Below are positions 31,164-40,343 of a stretch of DNA of 64,000 nucleotides, one piece after another (the stretch's first letter is position 1; each line of letters begins with the position of its first letter). A program made the translations under genes and the position numbers. The DNA is from Streptomyces sp. LX-29 (GTDB lineage Bacteria; Actinomycetota; Actinomycetes; Streptomycetales; Streptomycetaceae): assembly GCF_029541745.1 (NCBI RefSeq), contig NZ_CP089746.1, forward strand, positions 5,899,559 through 5,963,558, in the 5' to 3' direction. Below the pieces are notes generated by a model, which saw only the letters and a program-made list of their open reading frames with translations, ran no database searches and was not told the origin of the DNA.

Positions 31164-32579
31164 TCAGGCGGCCGACGGAAGGGCTCCCGGGGAGGTGTAC
31201 ATGCCGAAGTCCCGGAGGACCGCCCAGGCGGCGCGGCGGCCGGAGGAGAGGGCGCCCTGCACCGTGCTGGTGTCGCGGTGATCGCCGCACACGTAGAGGC
31301 CGCGCAGCAGTCGCACCGGCCGGCGCCGGTCGTGTGGGGCGGACATGGCCGGGACGGCGTGCGGGTCGTGGTGGGCGCCGAGCAGCTGCCAGGCGGCGGT
31401 GGAGGTGCCGTAGATCCCGGCCAGTTGGGCGCGGGCGGCACGGTCGAGCTCCGCGAGGGGGAGCGCGGTGGCGGCGCCGAGCACCGTCGAGGTGATCAGG
31501 GCCCGCCCGTGGGGGGCGCGCGAGGGGTCCACCTCGCTCGCGACGGTGGTGTGCGCGACCGGTCCCCGGCCGTCGGCGGCCAGAATCAGCGCCGGCTCGC
31601 GCAGCGGCGACGTGTCCGCGGTGTGGTGCAGCACGGTGACCGGGTGGAAGGTGGGCAGCCGCAGCCCGGGCAGCAGCTCGACGGCGGCCCGGGCTCCGGT
31701 CGCGACGAGCACCGAGCGACAGCGGAACTCACCGTGCCCGGCGGTGGCGACGGCGGTGGTGGCCGCGGCGACCGCGCGGACGCCGGTGCGGACCGTGCCC
31801 GGCGGCAGGCCGGCGGCCAGCAGCGCGGGCAGCGCGGCCGCGCCGCCCTGCGGCAGGCACAGCCGGCCTCGGGCGTAGCCGCGCAGCACCAGGTCGGCGC
31901 AGCGACTGGAGGTGGTCAGCTCCGGGTCGCTGAGCAGCGAGACCAGCAGCGGGCGCAGAAAGCCCTCGATGGTGCGGGCCGGGAGGCCGCGCGTGCCGAG
32001 GGTCTGCCCCACGGGCCGGTCCGGGCGGGCCAGCAGCCGGTCGGCGGGCACCGCGGCCAACCGACCCAGCGCGGCGCTCAGCCGCGCCTGGTCCAGCGCC
32101 CCGCCGAGCGGCGCCCGAGTGGCCGAGCCGAGTGGGGTGCGGGCGCCGCGGGGCGCGCGGGCCGCGGTGGCGAAGGCGCGCGCGGTGGTGAGGGCGCTGC
32201 CCCTCGCTCCGCCCTTCGCGGTCCCGCGGCCGCCGCGTGCGCCGCGGCCACCCCAGCCGGGCGGCGCGCCCACCCGTTGGGTGTGGCCGTCCCCGTGCAC
32301 CAGCACCCCGGGCGAGAACGGGCGCAGCGTCAGCCCGTCCAGGCCCGGGGTCTGGCGCAGCTCGGGGAAGGAGGACATGAGCAACTGGCCGGTGAGGTCC
32401 AGCCGGAAGCCGTCGACCTCCTCGGTGGCCATCCGACCGCCCACCCGAGGCGCGGCCTCCAGCACGGTGACCGACACCCCTGCGCCGGTCAGTTGGTGGG
32501 CGGCGGCGAGCCCGGCGAGCCCGGCCCCCACGATGACGACGTCCGTCTTGCCCTGTGCGTGTTGCCCGCTGCTGAGCAC
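31164..32579 (-). CDS. FAD-dependent amine oxidase / desaturase-like protein
   Basis: A 471-residue flavoprotein. The dinucleotide fold is at the start (VVIVGAGLAGLAAAHQL, then VTVLEAAPRVGGRMATEEVD). The C-terminus has the second FAD motif (GLYVCGDHRDTSTVQGAL, then SSGRRAAWAVLRDFG). It resembles phytoene-desaturase-like and amine-oxidase proteins; substrate unknown. A stretch near residues 100-150 is Arg/Gly/Ala-rich and probably disordered. GTG 32579 follows GGGGAGGG. Confidence 0.85.
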   Translation of the reverse strand: MLSSGQHAQGKTDVVIVGAGLAGLAAAHQLTGAGVSVTVLEAAPRVGGRMATEEVDGFRLDLTGQLLMSSFPELRQTPGLDGLTLRPFSPGVLVHGDGHTQRVGAPPGWGGRGARGGRGTAKGGARGSALTTARAFATAARAPRGARTPLGSATRAPLGGALDQARLSAALGRLAAVPADRLLARPDRPVGQTLGTRGLPARTIEGFLRPLLVSLLSDPELTTSSRCADLVLRGYARGRLCLPQGGAAALPALLAAGLPPGTVRTGVRAVAAATTAVATAGHGEFRCRSVLVATGARAAVELLPGLRLPTFHPVTVLHHTADTSPLREPALILAADGRGPVAHTTVASEVDPSRAPHGRALITSTVLGAATALPLAELDRAARAQLAGIYGTSTAAWQLLGAHHDPHAVPAMSAPHDRRRPVRLLRGLYVCGDHRDTSTVQGALSSGRRAAWAVLRDFGMYTSPGALPSAA

Positions 32580-33033
32580 GTGCCCTCCCCGGGGTCCGTG
32601 TGCTGAGGTCGGTGCGTTCGCTGGGGGCGTGATGCCCCCAACAGGCAGCCCGGATGCGTGACTTGCCGATGACCGTAGGGGGAAATCCAGACAATGACAG
32701 TCGCGCACCGACCGGGCACGGAGGCACGCGCGTCGCACATGCGCCCGTCATGGGACGGAGGCCCGCGGCCCGGTGGGAGGGGAGAGCCGGCCGCGGGACG
32801 TTCGGGGGAGGGTGTGGGTGTGGGGGGCGTGGCACGTCACGCCGCCGGACCCCGGCGTCCGCACCGGGACCGGCCCGCGCGGCCGCCGGAGCGGCACCCC
32901 AGGTGTCCTCGGCTGTCCCCGGGCGCCCCCGGGCGTCCCCAGATGGTCCCCGGGTGTCCTCAGACGTCTCCGGGTGCCTCCGGCCGTCCCGGGTCGTCCC
33001 GGGTTCCCACCGTCCCCGGGTGTGCGGGTGTCC
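32580..33033. other. Gap with degenerate C-rich repeats
   Basis: 454 bases upstream of the oxidoreductase and downstream of the propeller gene. From about 32895 it consists of degenerate repeats of ccccgggcgtcc and cgggtgtcctcag, the latter resembling the last bases of the propeller gene (33028 onward). No gene identified. Confidence 0.45.
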
Positions 33034-34725
33034 TCAGGTGTAGAGGTACGGCATGGGTGAGGTGGCCGTGGCGCCGGTCGAGGTGGTGACGACGACGGCC
33101 GCGGGTCCGGGGGTGCCCGCCGGCGTGATGGCCTGGATCTTGGTGTCGCCCATGACCTTGAAGGTGACGGCGGGATTGCCCCCGAAGGTGGTGCTGACGA
33201 CCTGGCTCAGCGACGTGCCGAAGATGTTGACGGAACGGAAGCCGGCACGGGAACCGGAGGTCGGGCTGATGCTGGTGATGGCCGGGGCGCTGATGTAGGT
33301 GTAGGAGGTGGAGTTGGAGACGCCTCCCCGGTTGGCGGTGTGGACGGAGACGGTGCGCGCCACGGCCGAGGGCGGGATGACGACGGTCATCACGGTGTCC
33401 GACACGACGGTGGGAACGACCGCGACGTTCCTGAACCACACCTGTCGGACGCCGACGAACCTCCGGCCGGTGATGGTGAGGGAGCTTCCTCCGCTCATCG
33501 GCCCCGAGGGCGACGAGAGGGTGTGGATGACGGGCAGGAGCCGGTAGTAGAAGCGGCCGATGACCGCTGATCCCCCGGCCGCGATCACTCTGACCGTGGC
33601 GCTTCCCGTACCCGAGGGGGTGACGAGGGTCATCGTGGTGTCGTCGACGACCACCACGTCGGTCGCGAGGCGATTGCCGAACCGCACGTATCTGGTGCCG
33701 GTGAAGCCCCGGCCGGTGAGGGTCACCGCCGTACCGCCGCCGAGGGAGCCCTGGTTGGGGGTGACGGCGGCCGGTCTGCTCAGCACCCGGACGGTCCCGG
33801 CGGCGTTGTTGACGACGTACAGACGACGGCCGTCCGGGGTGGTGGAGATCCCCTGCGGCCCGCTGAATCCGGGAAGGGTGGCGGTGACGGTGTCGGTGCT
33901 GGGGTTGATCACGGTGACCGAGCCGGCGTCCGTCATCGTGGCGTAGACGAGCGTCCCGTCCGGGGAGGCGGCCAGGCGGGCCGGATTGGCCGCGGTGGTG
34001 ATACGGGTGACGGTGTTGGCGGTGGTGTCGATGACGCTGACGATTCCGGAGCCGGAGTTGGCGACGTAGGCGCGGGTTCCGTCGGGTGTGAGGGCCACTC
34101 CGCGGGGTGTGGTGCCGACGGTGACGGTCGCGGTGACGGTGTTGCTGGCGGTGCTGATGACGCTGACGGTTCCGGCGGTGGAGTTGGTGACGTAGGCGCG
34201 GGTTCCGTCGGGGTGGACCGCCACGCCCCAGGGGCCGGTGCCGACGGTGACGGTCGCGGTGACGGTGTTGGTGGCGGTGTTGATGACGCTGACGGTTCCG
34301 GAGCCGGAGTTGGCGACGTAGGCGCGGGTTCCGTCGGGGGTGAGGGCCACTCCGCGGGGTGTGGTGCCGACGGTGACGGTCGCGGTGACGGTGTTGGTGG
34401 CGGTGTTGATGACGCTGACGGTTCCGGCGGTGGAGTTGGTGACGTAGGCGCGGGTTCCGTCGGGGTGGACCGCCACGCCCCAGGGGCCGGTGCCGACGGT
34501 GACGGTCGCGCTGACGGTGTTGGTGGCCGGGTCGATGACGCTGACGGTTCCGGAGCCGGAGTTGGTGACGTAGGCGCGCAGGCCGTCCGGCCTGAAGGCG
34601 ATGGAGGCGGGGCCGGTGCCGACGGTGACGGTGACGGGGTCCGCCATGAGTGAGAGACGGTTCACCGCGGCGTCCGTGTCGCGGATCGCAAGCGAGCGCG
34701 TCCCGGGGGTTTCGGCTGTGGACAT
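33034..34725 (-). CDS. YVTN beta-propeller protein with C-terminal IPT/TIG domains
   Basis: 563 residues. Residues about 25-330 hold seven YVTN repeats of about 42 residues, each with PDGTRAYVTNS and TVSVIN-type strands, forming a beta-propeller. Three IPT/TIG immunoglobulin-like domains follow (VTPNQGSLGGGTAVTLTGRG; SSPSGPMSGGSSLTITGRRF; ISPTSGSRAGFRSVNIFG). There is no signal peptide and no membrane helix, which is odd for a protein built like a cell-surface adhesin. ATG 34725 follows GAGAGGAG. It is divergent from an IPT protein at 35102 and they likely share a role. Confidence 0.85.
   Translation of the reverse strand: MSTAETPGTRSLAIRDTDAAVNRLSLMADPVTVTVGTGPASIAFRPDGLRAYVTNSGSGTVSVIDPATNTVSATVTVGTGPWGVAVHPDGTRAYVTNSTAGTVSVINTATNTVTATVTVGTTPRGVALTPDGTRAYVANSGSGTVSVINTATNTVTATVTVGTGPWGVAVHPDGTRAYVTNSTAGTVSVISTASNTVTATVTVGTTPRGVALTPDGTRAYVANSGSGIVSVIDTTANTVTRITTAANPARLAASPDGTLVYATMTDAGSVTVINPSTDTVTATLPGFSGPQGISTTPDGRRLYVVNNAAGTVRVLSRPAAVTPNQGSLGGGTAVTLTGRGFTGTRYVRFGNRLATDVVVVDDTTMTLVTPSGTGSATVRVIAAGGSAVIGRFYYRLLPVIHTLSSPSGPMSGGSSLTITGRRFVGVRQVWFRNVAVVPTVVSDTVMTVVIPPSAVARTVSVHTANRGGVSNSTSYTYISAPAITSISPTSGSRAGFRSVNIFGTSLSQVVSTTFGGNPAVTFKVMGDTKIQAITPAGTPGPAAVVVTTSTGATATSPMPYLYT
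34029..34532 (-). repeat. Two tandem 252-bp copies inside the propeller gene
   Basis: Two-blade units alternate between a VGTGPWGVAVHPDGTRAYVT type and a VGTTPRGVALTPDGTRAYVA type. The same DNA landmark (gccactccgcggggtgtggt) occurs at 34094 and 34346, exactly 252 bases apart, and the copies are nearly identical. This indicates a recent in-frame duplication of two propeller blades. Block limits are approximate. Confidence 0.8.
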
Positions 34726-35101
34726 GAGACTCCTCTCGCTCCGGCTCCGCGGGCTTCGATCGGCGCTCCGGTGCCGGAGGAGGTAGTGGCGTTCTCCCCC
34801 CGGGTTCCTCGCATGGTCCCAAGCCGCTGACGGTGACACGAGACGACATGGGAAGCACTCCGGTGTGACGGACCGGCACAAGCCGGATAGTGCGTATCGT
34901 CTGACTTACCCCTGAGTGATGCGGATACGCCCTTATGTGCGCCGTCGTCCTCTGCTCCCATGGCCGCAGAGGGCGATTCGTCGACGACGACCGCCTCTTT
35001 CAGCCGCGTGGTGGCCCAGGCGTCGCGGCCCCGTCCGTCTGTCCCGGCCCAGGAGTTCCCGCCGAGGCAGCCAGTAGCCCCGACACGCAGGGAGAAGAAC
35101 A
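34726..35101. promoter_or_regulatory. Divergent region between the propeller and IPT genes
   Basis: 376 bases between two divergent genes with related domains. The AT-richer core (34880-34930, including cgtatcgtctgacttacccc) is a plausible location for one or both promoters. Nothing more specific can be assigned. Confidence 0.4.
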
Positions 35102-35839
35102 GTGGTCACTCTCACCCCCCACCAGGGCCCGACCTCGGGCGGCAACTCGGTGGTCATCACCGGTACCAACTTCACCGGCGCCACCCGTGTGGCGTTCGGA
35201 ACCAAGTCGGCCAGCTTCACCGTCGACAGCGCCACCCAGATCACGGCGACCGCCCCCTCCGGCAACAGTGCCGTCCAGGTCGTGGTCACCACGCCGGGCG
35301 GGACCACCGCGCCGGTGTACTACTACTACATCCTGCCGCCGCTCAAATCGAGCCTCAGCCAGACCTCCGGGCCGCTGAGCGGCGCCACGACCACCCTCAC
35401 CGGTGCCAACCTCGTCACCACCACAGGGGTGTCCTTCGGGAGCGACCCCGCCGCCGGCTTCACGGTGGTGAACGACACCACGGTCAACGTCACCGCTCCG
35501 ACCGTGACGACGCCCGCGACCGTTCCGGTGAGCATCACCACCCAGGGCGGCAGCACCAACGGACTGACCTTCCGCTTCGTCGGCGCGCCGACCGTGACCA
35601 GCATGACTCCCACGTCCGGTCCGGACTACGGCGGCACCTCGTCCGTCATCACCGGCACCAACCTGAGTGATGTCATCGACATCTCGTACGGCCCGGAACA
35701 GGCCGCCTTCCAGATCGTCGACGACACGACGATCGTCTCCTACTCGCCCACCGGGACGGGCACCGTCACCGTCACCGTGACCAGCGTGGGTGGGAGCGAC
35801 TCCTCGCGGTCCTTCACCTTCGTCGCCGAGCCGGGCTGA
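35102..35839 (+). CDS. IPT/TIG domain protein
   Basis: 245 residues made of three IPT/TIG domains (GPTSGGNSVVITGTNFTGAT; TSGPLSGATTTLTGANLVTT; TPTSGPDYGGTSSVITGTNL). GTG 35102 follows AGGGAGAAG. It has no signal peptide. With the divergent propeller protein it may form an intracellular or non-classically exported fibre or tail-like structure. Contractile-injection clusters of Streptomyces also carry such domains, but no injection gene is present here. Confidence 0.8.
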   Translation: MVTLTPHQGPTSGGNSVVITGTNFTGATRVAFGTKSASFTVDSATQITATAPSGNSAVQVVVTTPGGTTAPVYYYYILPPLKSSLSQTSGPLSGATTTLTGANLVTTTGVSFGSDPAAGFTVVNDTTVNVTAPTVTTPATVPVSITTQGGSTNGLTFRFVGAPTVTSMTPTSGPDYGGTSSVITGTNLSDVIDISYGPEQAAFQIVDDTTIVSYSPTGTGTVTVTVTSVGGSDSSRSFTFVAEPG

Positions 35840-35942
35840 GGTCGCGGGTGGGGCGGCCCGGGCCGGTCGAACCGGCCGGCCCGGCCGCCCCGCCGGGGCG
35901 GGGTGGGGGAGGGGCGTCGGGCGGCCGGTTCCCGGGCGCGCC

Positions 35943-36866
35943 TCAGGCGGCCCGCGGGTCGTAGGGCGTCAGGGCGGCCCGTACCGCCTGCTCGATGCGT
36001 GGATGGGCGAAGGTGAAGCCGGTGTCCAGCAGCCGTCGGGGGAGCACCCGCTGACTGCCGAGCATGTCGTCGGTGACCTCGCCGAGCGCCAGCCGCAGCG
36101 CCGCGGCGGGCACCGGGAACGGGGTCGGGCGGCGCAGCACCCGGCCCATGGCGGAGGTGATCTCGCGGTTGGTGGCGGGCTCGGGGGCGGTCAGGTTCAC
36201 CGGTCCGGAGAGCTCCTCGGTGTCGATGATGTGCCGCAGGGCGGCGATGTGGTCCCGCAGGGAGATGAAGCTCCAGTACTGCCGCCCGCTGCCAAGACGC
36301 CCCCCGACGCCCAGCCTGAACAGCGGGAAGAGCCGGCCCCAGGCGCCGCCTTCGTGCGCGACGACCAGACCGGTGCGGGCGTACGCGGTGCGGATCCCGG
36401 CCTCGACGGCCGGCTCGGCCGCCTCCTCCCACTCCTGGCAGACCCGGGCCAGGAAGCCGTCCCCCGGCGGTGCGTTCTCGTCGACCGGACGCTCTCCCGG
36501 GTAGCCGTAGACGCCGACCGCGCTGCCGCTCACCAGGACCCGGGGCGGGACGTCGAGCGTGGCCAGGGCCTCGGCCACGGCGGCGGTGCCCAGCACCCGG
36601 CTGTCCCGGATCCGCCGCTTGTAGTCGTCCGTCCAGCGCCGGTCGGCGATGCCCGCGCCGGCGAGGTGGACGACGGCGTCGCAGCCGATGAGACCGACCG
36701 TGTCGACCCACTGGCGGTCCGGGTCCCAGGCGACCTCGTCGGTCGCGCGGGCGTCCCGGCGGACCAGCCGCAGCACATGATGACCGTCCGCGCGGAGCGA
36801 GCGCACGAGAGCGGAGCCGATGAGCCCGGAGGAACCGGTGACGGCGATACGCAGAGGGGTACGCAT
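35943..36866 (-). CDS. TIGR01777-family epimerase
   Basis: 307 residues. An extended-SDR Rossmann start (IAVTGSSGLIGSALVRSL), VSGSAVGVYGY as the Ser/Tyr region, and a DUF1731-type C-terminus (LGSQRVLPRRLLDTGFTFAH). The family resembles NAD-dependent sugar epimerases and E. coli YfcH; substrate unknown. Start ATG 36866; ATG 36875 is equally possible. It is divergent from the GNAT gene. Confidence 0.88.
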   Translation of the reverse strand: MRTPLRIAVTGSSGLIGSALVRSLRADGHHVLRLVRRDARATDEVAWDPDRQWVDTVGLIGCDAVVHLAGAGIADRRWTDDYKRRIRDSRVLGTAAVAEALATLDVPPRVLVSGSAVGVYGYPGERPVDENAPPGDGFLARVCQEWEEAAEPAVEAGIRTAYARTGLVVAHEGGAWGRLFPLFRLGVGGRLGSGRQYWSFISLRDHIAALRHIIDTEELSGPVNLTAPEPATNREITSAMGRVLRRPTPFPVPAAALRLALGEVTDDMLGSQRVLPRRLLDTGFTFAHPRIEQAVRAALTPYDPRAA

Positions 36867-36938
36867 GGCAGTCATCCTGCCCCGCCGAGCCCGACGAAGC
36901 GCATGCCGCGCCCGGTCCGGCGTGCCAGGCTGACGCGC

Positions 36939-37424
36939 ATGACCGAACCGATCATCCGCCCCGCCACGCTCACCGACGACCCCGCCCTCGCCGACCTGGA
37001 CCGGCGCACCTGGTCGCCGCTGCACGCGGTCACCGCCCGACCGCGGCCCGCCGGCCCCTTCTTCGACGACCGCAGCCGTCCGGACGGGCTGCTGCTGGCC
37101 GAGGTCGACGGCGCGGTGGCCGGCTACATACGGCTGGGCAATCCGACGCCCCTGCCGTCCAACGCGCACGTACGGCAGATCCAGGGGCTGGTCGTGGACG
37201 ACCGGGTCCGGGGCAGGGGCGTGGCGCGGGCGCTCCTCGGGGCGGCCTACGAGGAGGCGCGGCGGCAGGGCGCGATCCGGATCACGCTGCGGGTGCTGGG
37301 CCACAACACCCCGGCGCGGCGGCTGTACGCGTCGGAGGGTTTCGCGGTGGAGGGGGTGCTGCCGGGTGAGTTCCTGCTGGCGGGGGAGTACGTGGACGAC
37401 GTGCTGATGGGGCGGCCGCTGTAG
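36939..37424 (+). CDS. GNAT N-acetyltransferase
   Basis: 161 residues with the GNAT fold: IIRPATLTDDPALADL at the front, a strand before the acetyl-CoA loop (QIQGLVVDDRVRGRGVARAL, then LGAAYEEARRQG) and the C-terminal hairpin (ARRLYASEGFAVEGVLPGEF). It would acetylate a small molecule or protein amine. The ATG at 36939 lies 72 bases from the divergent epimerase. Confidence 0.9.
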   Translation: MTEPIIRPATLTDDPALADLDRRTWSPLHAVTARPRPAGPFFDDRSRPDGLLLAEVDGAVAGYIRLGNPTPLPSNAHVRQIQGLVVDDRVRGRGVARALLGAAYEEARRQGAIRITLRVLGHNTPARRLYASEGFAVEGVLPGEFLLAGEYVDDVLMGRPL

Positions 37425-37481
37425 GCGGGGGCGTCCTTCCCGAGGCGCCCCCGTAGGCACTCCTCCTGTAGGCACTCCTCG

Positions 37482-37570
37482 CGGAGACGCTCCGTCCTGG
37501 AAGCGCCCAGCCCTGAAAGTGCTCCGTCCCGGAGGTACTCCTCCCGGAGACGCTCAATCCCGGAAGCGCT
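37482..37570. repeat. Imperfect duplication of the DUF4240 gene end
   Basis: ggagacgctccgtcctggaagcgc near 37484 is an imperfect copy, about 62 bases away, of the last codons and stop of the DUF4240 gene (ggagacgctcaatcccggaagcgc near 37546). Further copies of aggcactcct lie at 37455 and 37470. Confidence 0.6.
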
Positions 37571-38075
37571 CCCACAGCCTGGGGAATCGACCCGCCAGGG
37601 CCGCGTCGCTCTCGAAGTCGATGGTCAGGCCCTCCGGCTCGCGTGGCCGCGGCGGCAGCCCCAGGTCCGGCAGCTCCAGGCCGGTCAGCCGCTCGTACGC
37701 CTCGTCGGCCGCGTACCCCAGGTCCTCGCAGTCCCCGTCCCGCTCCTCGTCGAAGTCCTCCAGCAACTCGGCCAGGTCGTCCGGGTCGTGCAGCGCCCCC
37801 TCGAAGACCTCTCGGCCCTGCCCGATCAGCCAGGCGCGGAAGGCGTCGAAGGCGTCGTCGCTGGCGCCGTCCAGCAGCACCGCGGCCGCGCCCCACAGGT
37901 CCCAGCGGTAGGCGCGGTTGAAGCGCGCCTCGAAGTGCCGCGCGAAGTCCAGCACGGAGTCCGGGTCGAGCCCCGTCAACCGCTCGACCAGCAGGTCTGA
38001 CTGGTCCTCGGGGTCGCCCTCGGCGTCCTCCCGGGTGCCGTCGATCAGCTCCCAGAACTCCGTCTCGTCCATCAT
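37554..38075 (-). CDS. DUF4240 domain protein
   Basis: 173 residues of an acidic DUF4240 protein: MMDETEFWELIDGTREDAEG, then LDPDSVLDFARHFEARFNRA and YRWDLWGAAAVLLDGASDDA. Family members are common in actinobacteria near toxin/immunity or regulatory genes; function unknown. ATG 38075 is used; ATG 38072 is adjacent. It is divergent from the SDR gene. Confidence 0.85.
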   Translation of the reverse strand: MMDETEFWELIDGTREDAEGDPEDQSDLLVERLTGLDPDSVLDFARHFEARFNRAYRWDLWGAAAVLLDGASDDAFDAFRAWLIGQGREVFEGALHDPDDLAELLEDFDEERDGDCEDLGYAADEAYERLTGLELPDLGLPPRPREPEGLTIDFESDAALAGRFPRLWERFRD

Positions 38076-38252
38076 CACGGGACCAGGATCGGGCCTGCTG
38101 CCGAGACCCGCACGCGGAGCGGTCAGATGCGCCCGTCTTGTTATCGATAGCAACAATCCCGATCGACGATCTCCGTAAAGCCCGACAGAAGGTGTCGGGT
38201 TTGGCTGCCAGGGTCGATGTCGTACGGCAGAGCACGACCGAGGAAGGGACGG

Positions 38253-39215
38253 ATGCACGTGGCGACGACACAGGGCACGCGGTCGGGGGCGGACGGGCCG
38301 CTGGCGGGGAGGATCGCGCTGGTCGCGGGGGCGACGCGGGGCGCGGGCCGCGGCATCGCCGTGGAGCTGGGCGCGGCCGGGGCCACTGTCTACGTGACCG
38401 GCCGTACGACGCGCGAGCGGATCAGCGAGGTGGGTCGGTCGACCGAGACCATCGAGCAGACGGCCGAGCTGGTCACGGCGGCCGGCGGCACCGGCATCGC
38501 GGTGCGCGTCGACCACCTGGAGCGGGAGGAGGTGCGGGCGCTGGTGGAGCGGATCGACCGGGAGCAGGGGCGCCTGGACATCCTGGTCAACAACGTCTGG
38601 GGCGGCGAGCGCCTGATCGCGGCGGACCTGGGCAGCGGCAGGAAGTCCTGGGAGGTCGATCTGGAGAGCGGGCTGCGGATGCTCCGCCTCGGCGTCGAGA
38701 CCCACCTGGTGACCAGCTACCACGCGCTGCCGCTGCTGACCCGACGGCCGGGCGGACTGGTGGTGGAGGTCACCGACGGCACGGCGGAGTTCAACCGCCG
38801 CTACCGCGAGCACCTGTTCTTCGACCTCACCAAGAACGCCCCCATCCGGATGGCCTTCGGCCTGGGGGAGGAGCTCAAGGACCTGGGCGGGACGGCCGTC
38901 TGCGTCACCCCCGGCTTCCTGCGCTCGGAGGAGATGCTCGACCACTTCGGGGTGCGGGAGGAGAACTGGCGCGACGCGGTGAAGGCGGTGCCGGACTTCG
39001 CGGTCGCCGAGTCGCCGCACTACGTCGGCCGGGCGGTCGCGGCGCTGGCGGGCGACCCGGACCGGGCGCGCTGGAACGGACAGTCCCTGTCCAGCGGCGC
39101 GCTGGCGAAGGTCTACGGCTTCACGGACCTCGACGGATCGCGGCCGGACGGGTTCGCGTACTTCGAGGAGGTGGTGTTCGGCGGGAAGCAGGCGGACGTC
39201 TCGGAGTACCGCTGA
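38253..39215 (+). CDS. Short-chain dehydrogenase with altered catalytic tyrosine
   Basis: 320 residues of an SDR: cofactor motif GATRGAGRGIAVELGAAG, NNVWGGERLIAADL (NNxxG), then VVEVTDGTAEFN and HLFFDLTKNAPIRMAFGL. The usual catalytic Tyr of the YxxxK motif is Phe here (FDLTK), while Lys is kept. Related proteins I know read FYDLAK at this place. Oxidoreductase activity may be weak or lost. ATG 38253 follows GAGGAAGGGACGG. The gene end with its stop is repeated 50 bases later. Confidence 0.85.
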   Translation: MHVATTQGTRSGADGPLAGRIALVAGATRGAGRGIAVELGAAGATVYVTGRTTRERISEVGRSTETIEQTAELVTAAGGTGIAVRVDHLEREEVRALVERIDREQGRLDILVNNVWGGERLIAADLGSGRKSWEVDLESGLRMLRLGVETHLVTSYHALPLLTRRPGGLVVEVTDGTAEFNRRYREHLFFDLTKNAPIRMAFGLGEELKDLGGTAVCVTPGFLRSEEMLDHFGVREENWRDAVKAVPDFAVAESPHYVGRAVAALAGDPDRARWNGQSLSSGALAKVYGFTDLDGSRPDGFAYFEEVVFGGKQADVSEYR

Positions 39216-39300
39216 CGTCCGAGCCCTCGCGTCGCGAAGGCGTCCGAGGGTCGGAGTACCGCTGACGTCCGAACCCTCGCGTCGCGAACGCCGTCCGAGC
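39201..39300 (+). repeat. 50-bp tandem duplication across the SDR stop codon
   Basis: tcggagtaccgctgacgtcc occurs at 39201 and again at 39251, and the copies continue for most of the 50-base period (ccctcgcgtcgcgaa in both). The first copy holds the final codons SEYR and the stop; the second repeats them out of use. Confidence 0.85.
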
Positions 39301-39341
39301 CGTCGCGTCGGGATTCCTCGCGTCCGGCTCCCGACGTCCGG

Positions 39342-40307
39342 TCAGCGGTAGAGCTCGTGGGCCCGCGCCGCCGCGTCGGCGAACCGCCGCCGCAGCTCCG
39401 CGGGCTCCAGCACCTCCGCCTCCGGCCCCAGGGCGAGCAGTTGCTCGTAGGCCACGTCGAGCGACTCCACGGGCAGGGTGACGGTGATCCGACCCTGTCC
39501 GTCGGGCTCGCCGGCCGCGGCGAGCGCCTCTCGCCCGGCGGTGCGGTCCGTCACGTACGGCAGCCGCCGCGCCCCCTCCGGCGTCAGCCGCAGCACCGCC
39601 TCGGTGCGCAGGATCGACCGCGCGAACTCCGCCGCCCGCTGCTCCCAGAAGGCCGGCAGGTCGAACTCCTCGTCCCGCGCGAAGCGTTCGTCGCCGACGG
39701 AGACCGCGGTGAACCGGTCGACCCGGTAGACCCGGAGCATGCCCTGGGCGCGAGCCGCCAGATACCAGGTCCCCGCCTTGAGGACGAGCCCGTACGGCTC
39801 CAGCTCCCGCTCCACGGTGCGCTCCCCGCGCCGGTAGCGGGCCGTGAGGCGCCGGTCGTCCCAGACCGCGTCCGCGACGGCGGGCAGCAAGGCGGGCGCC
39901 TCCGGCTCCTGCCACCACCCCGGCGCGTCCAGGTGGAACCGCTGCGCGGCCCCCTCGGCGGCGTCCCGCAGCTCCGGCAGCAGCGCCGCCGACACCTTCA
40001 GCCGCGCGGCGGAGGCCGCGTCCGCCAGGCCCAGCTCGCGTAGCGCGGACGGGACCCCGGAGAGGAACAGCGCCTCGGCCTCGGACCGGCCAAGACCGGT
40101 GAGGCGGGTGCGGTACCCGCCGATCAGCCGGTATCCGCCGGCCCGTCCACGGTCCGCGTACACCGGCACCCCCGCCTCGGACAGCGCCTGCGCGTCCCGG
40201 GTGACGGTCCGCTCGGACACCTCCAGCTCCCGCGCCAGCTCGGCCGCGGTCATCGAGCGCCGGGACTGGAGCAGCAGCACCATCTTGATGAGGCGGGCAG
40301 CGCGCAA
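39342..40307 (-). CDS. WYL-domain transcriptional regulator
   Basis: 321 residues. N-terminal winged HTH (MTAAELARELEVSERTVTRD, then AQALSEAGVPVYADRGRAGG) and a WYL-type ligand-binding region (ERELEPYGLVLKAGTWYLAA, then VYRVDRFTAVSV), ending with a WCX-like part. These are usually DNA-damage or metabolite-responsive regulators. TTG 40307, with AGGAG before it, is the likely start. It could control the convergent SDR gene. Confidence 0.88.
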   Translation of the reverse strand: MRAARLIKMVLLLQSRRSMTAAELARELEVSERTVTRDAQALSEAGVPVYADRGRAGGYRLIGGYRTRLTGLGRSEAEALFLSGVPSALRELGLADAASAARLKVSAALLPELRDAAEGAAQRFHLDAPGWWQEPEAPALLPAVADAVWDDRRLTARYRRGERTVERELEPYGLVLKAGTWYLAARAQGMLRVYRVDRFTAVSVGDERFARDEEFDLPAFWEQRAAEFARSILRTEAVLRLTPEGARRLPYVTDRTAGREALAAAGEPDGQGRITVTLPVESLDVAYEQLLALGPEAEVLEPAELRRRFADAAARAHELYR

Positions 40308-40343
40308 GGCATCTCCTGAAGGGGGCGGCGGAGCCTGTCGACC

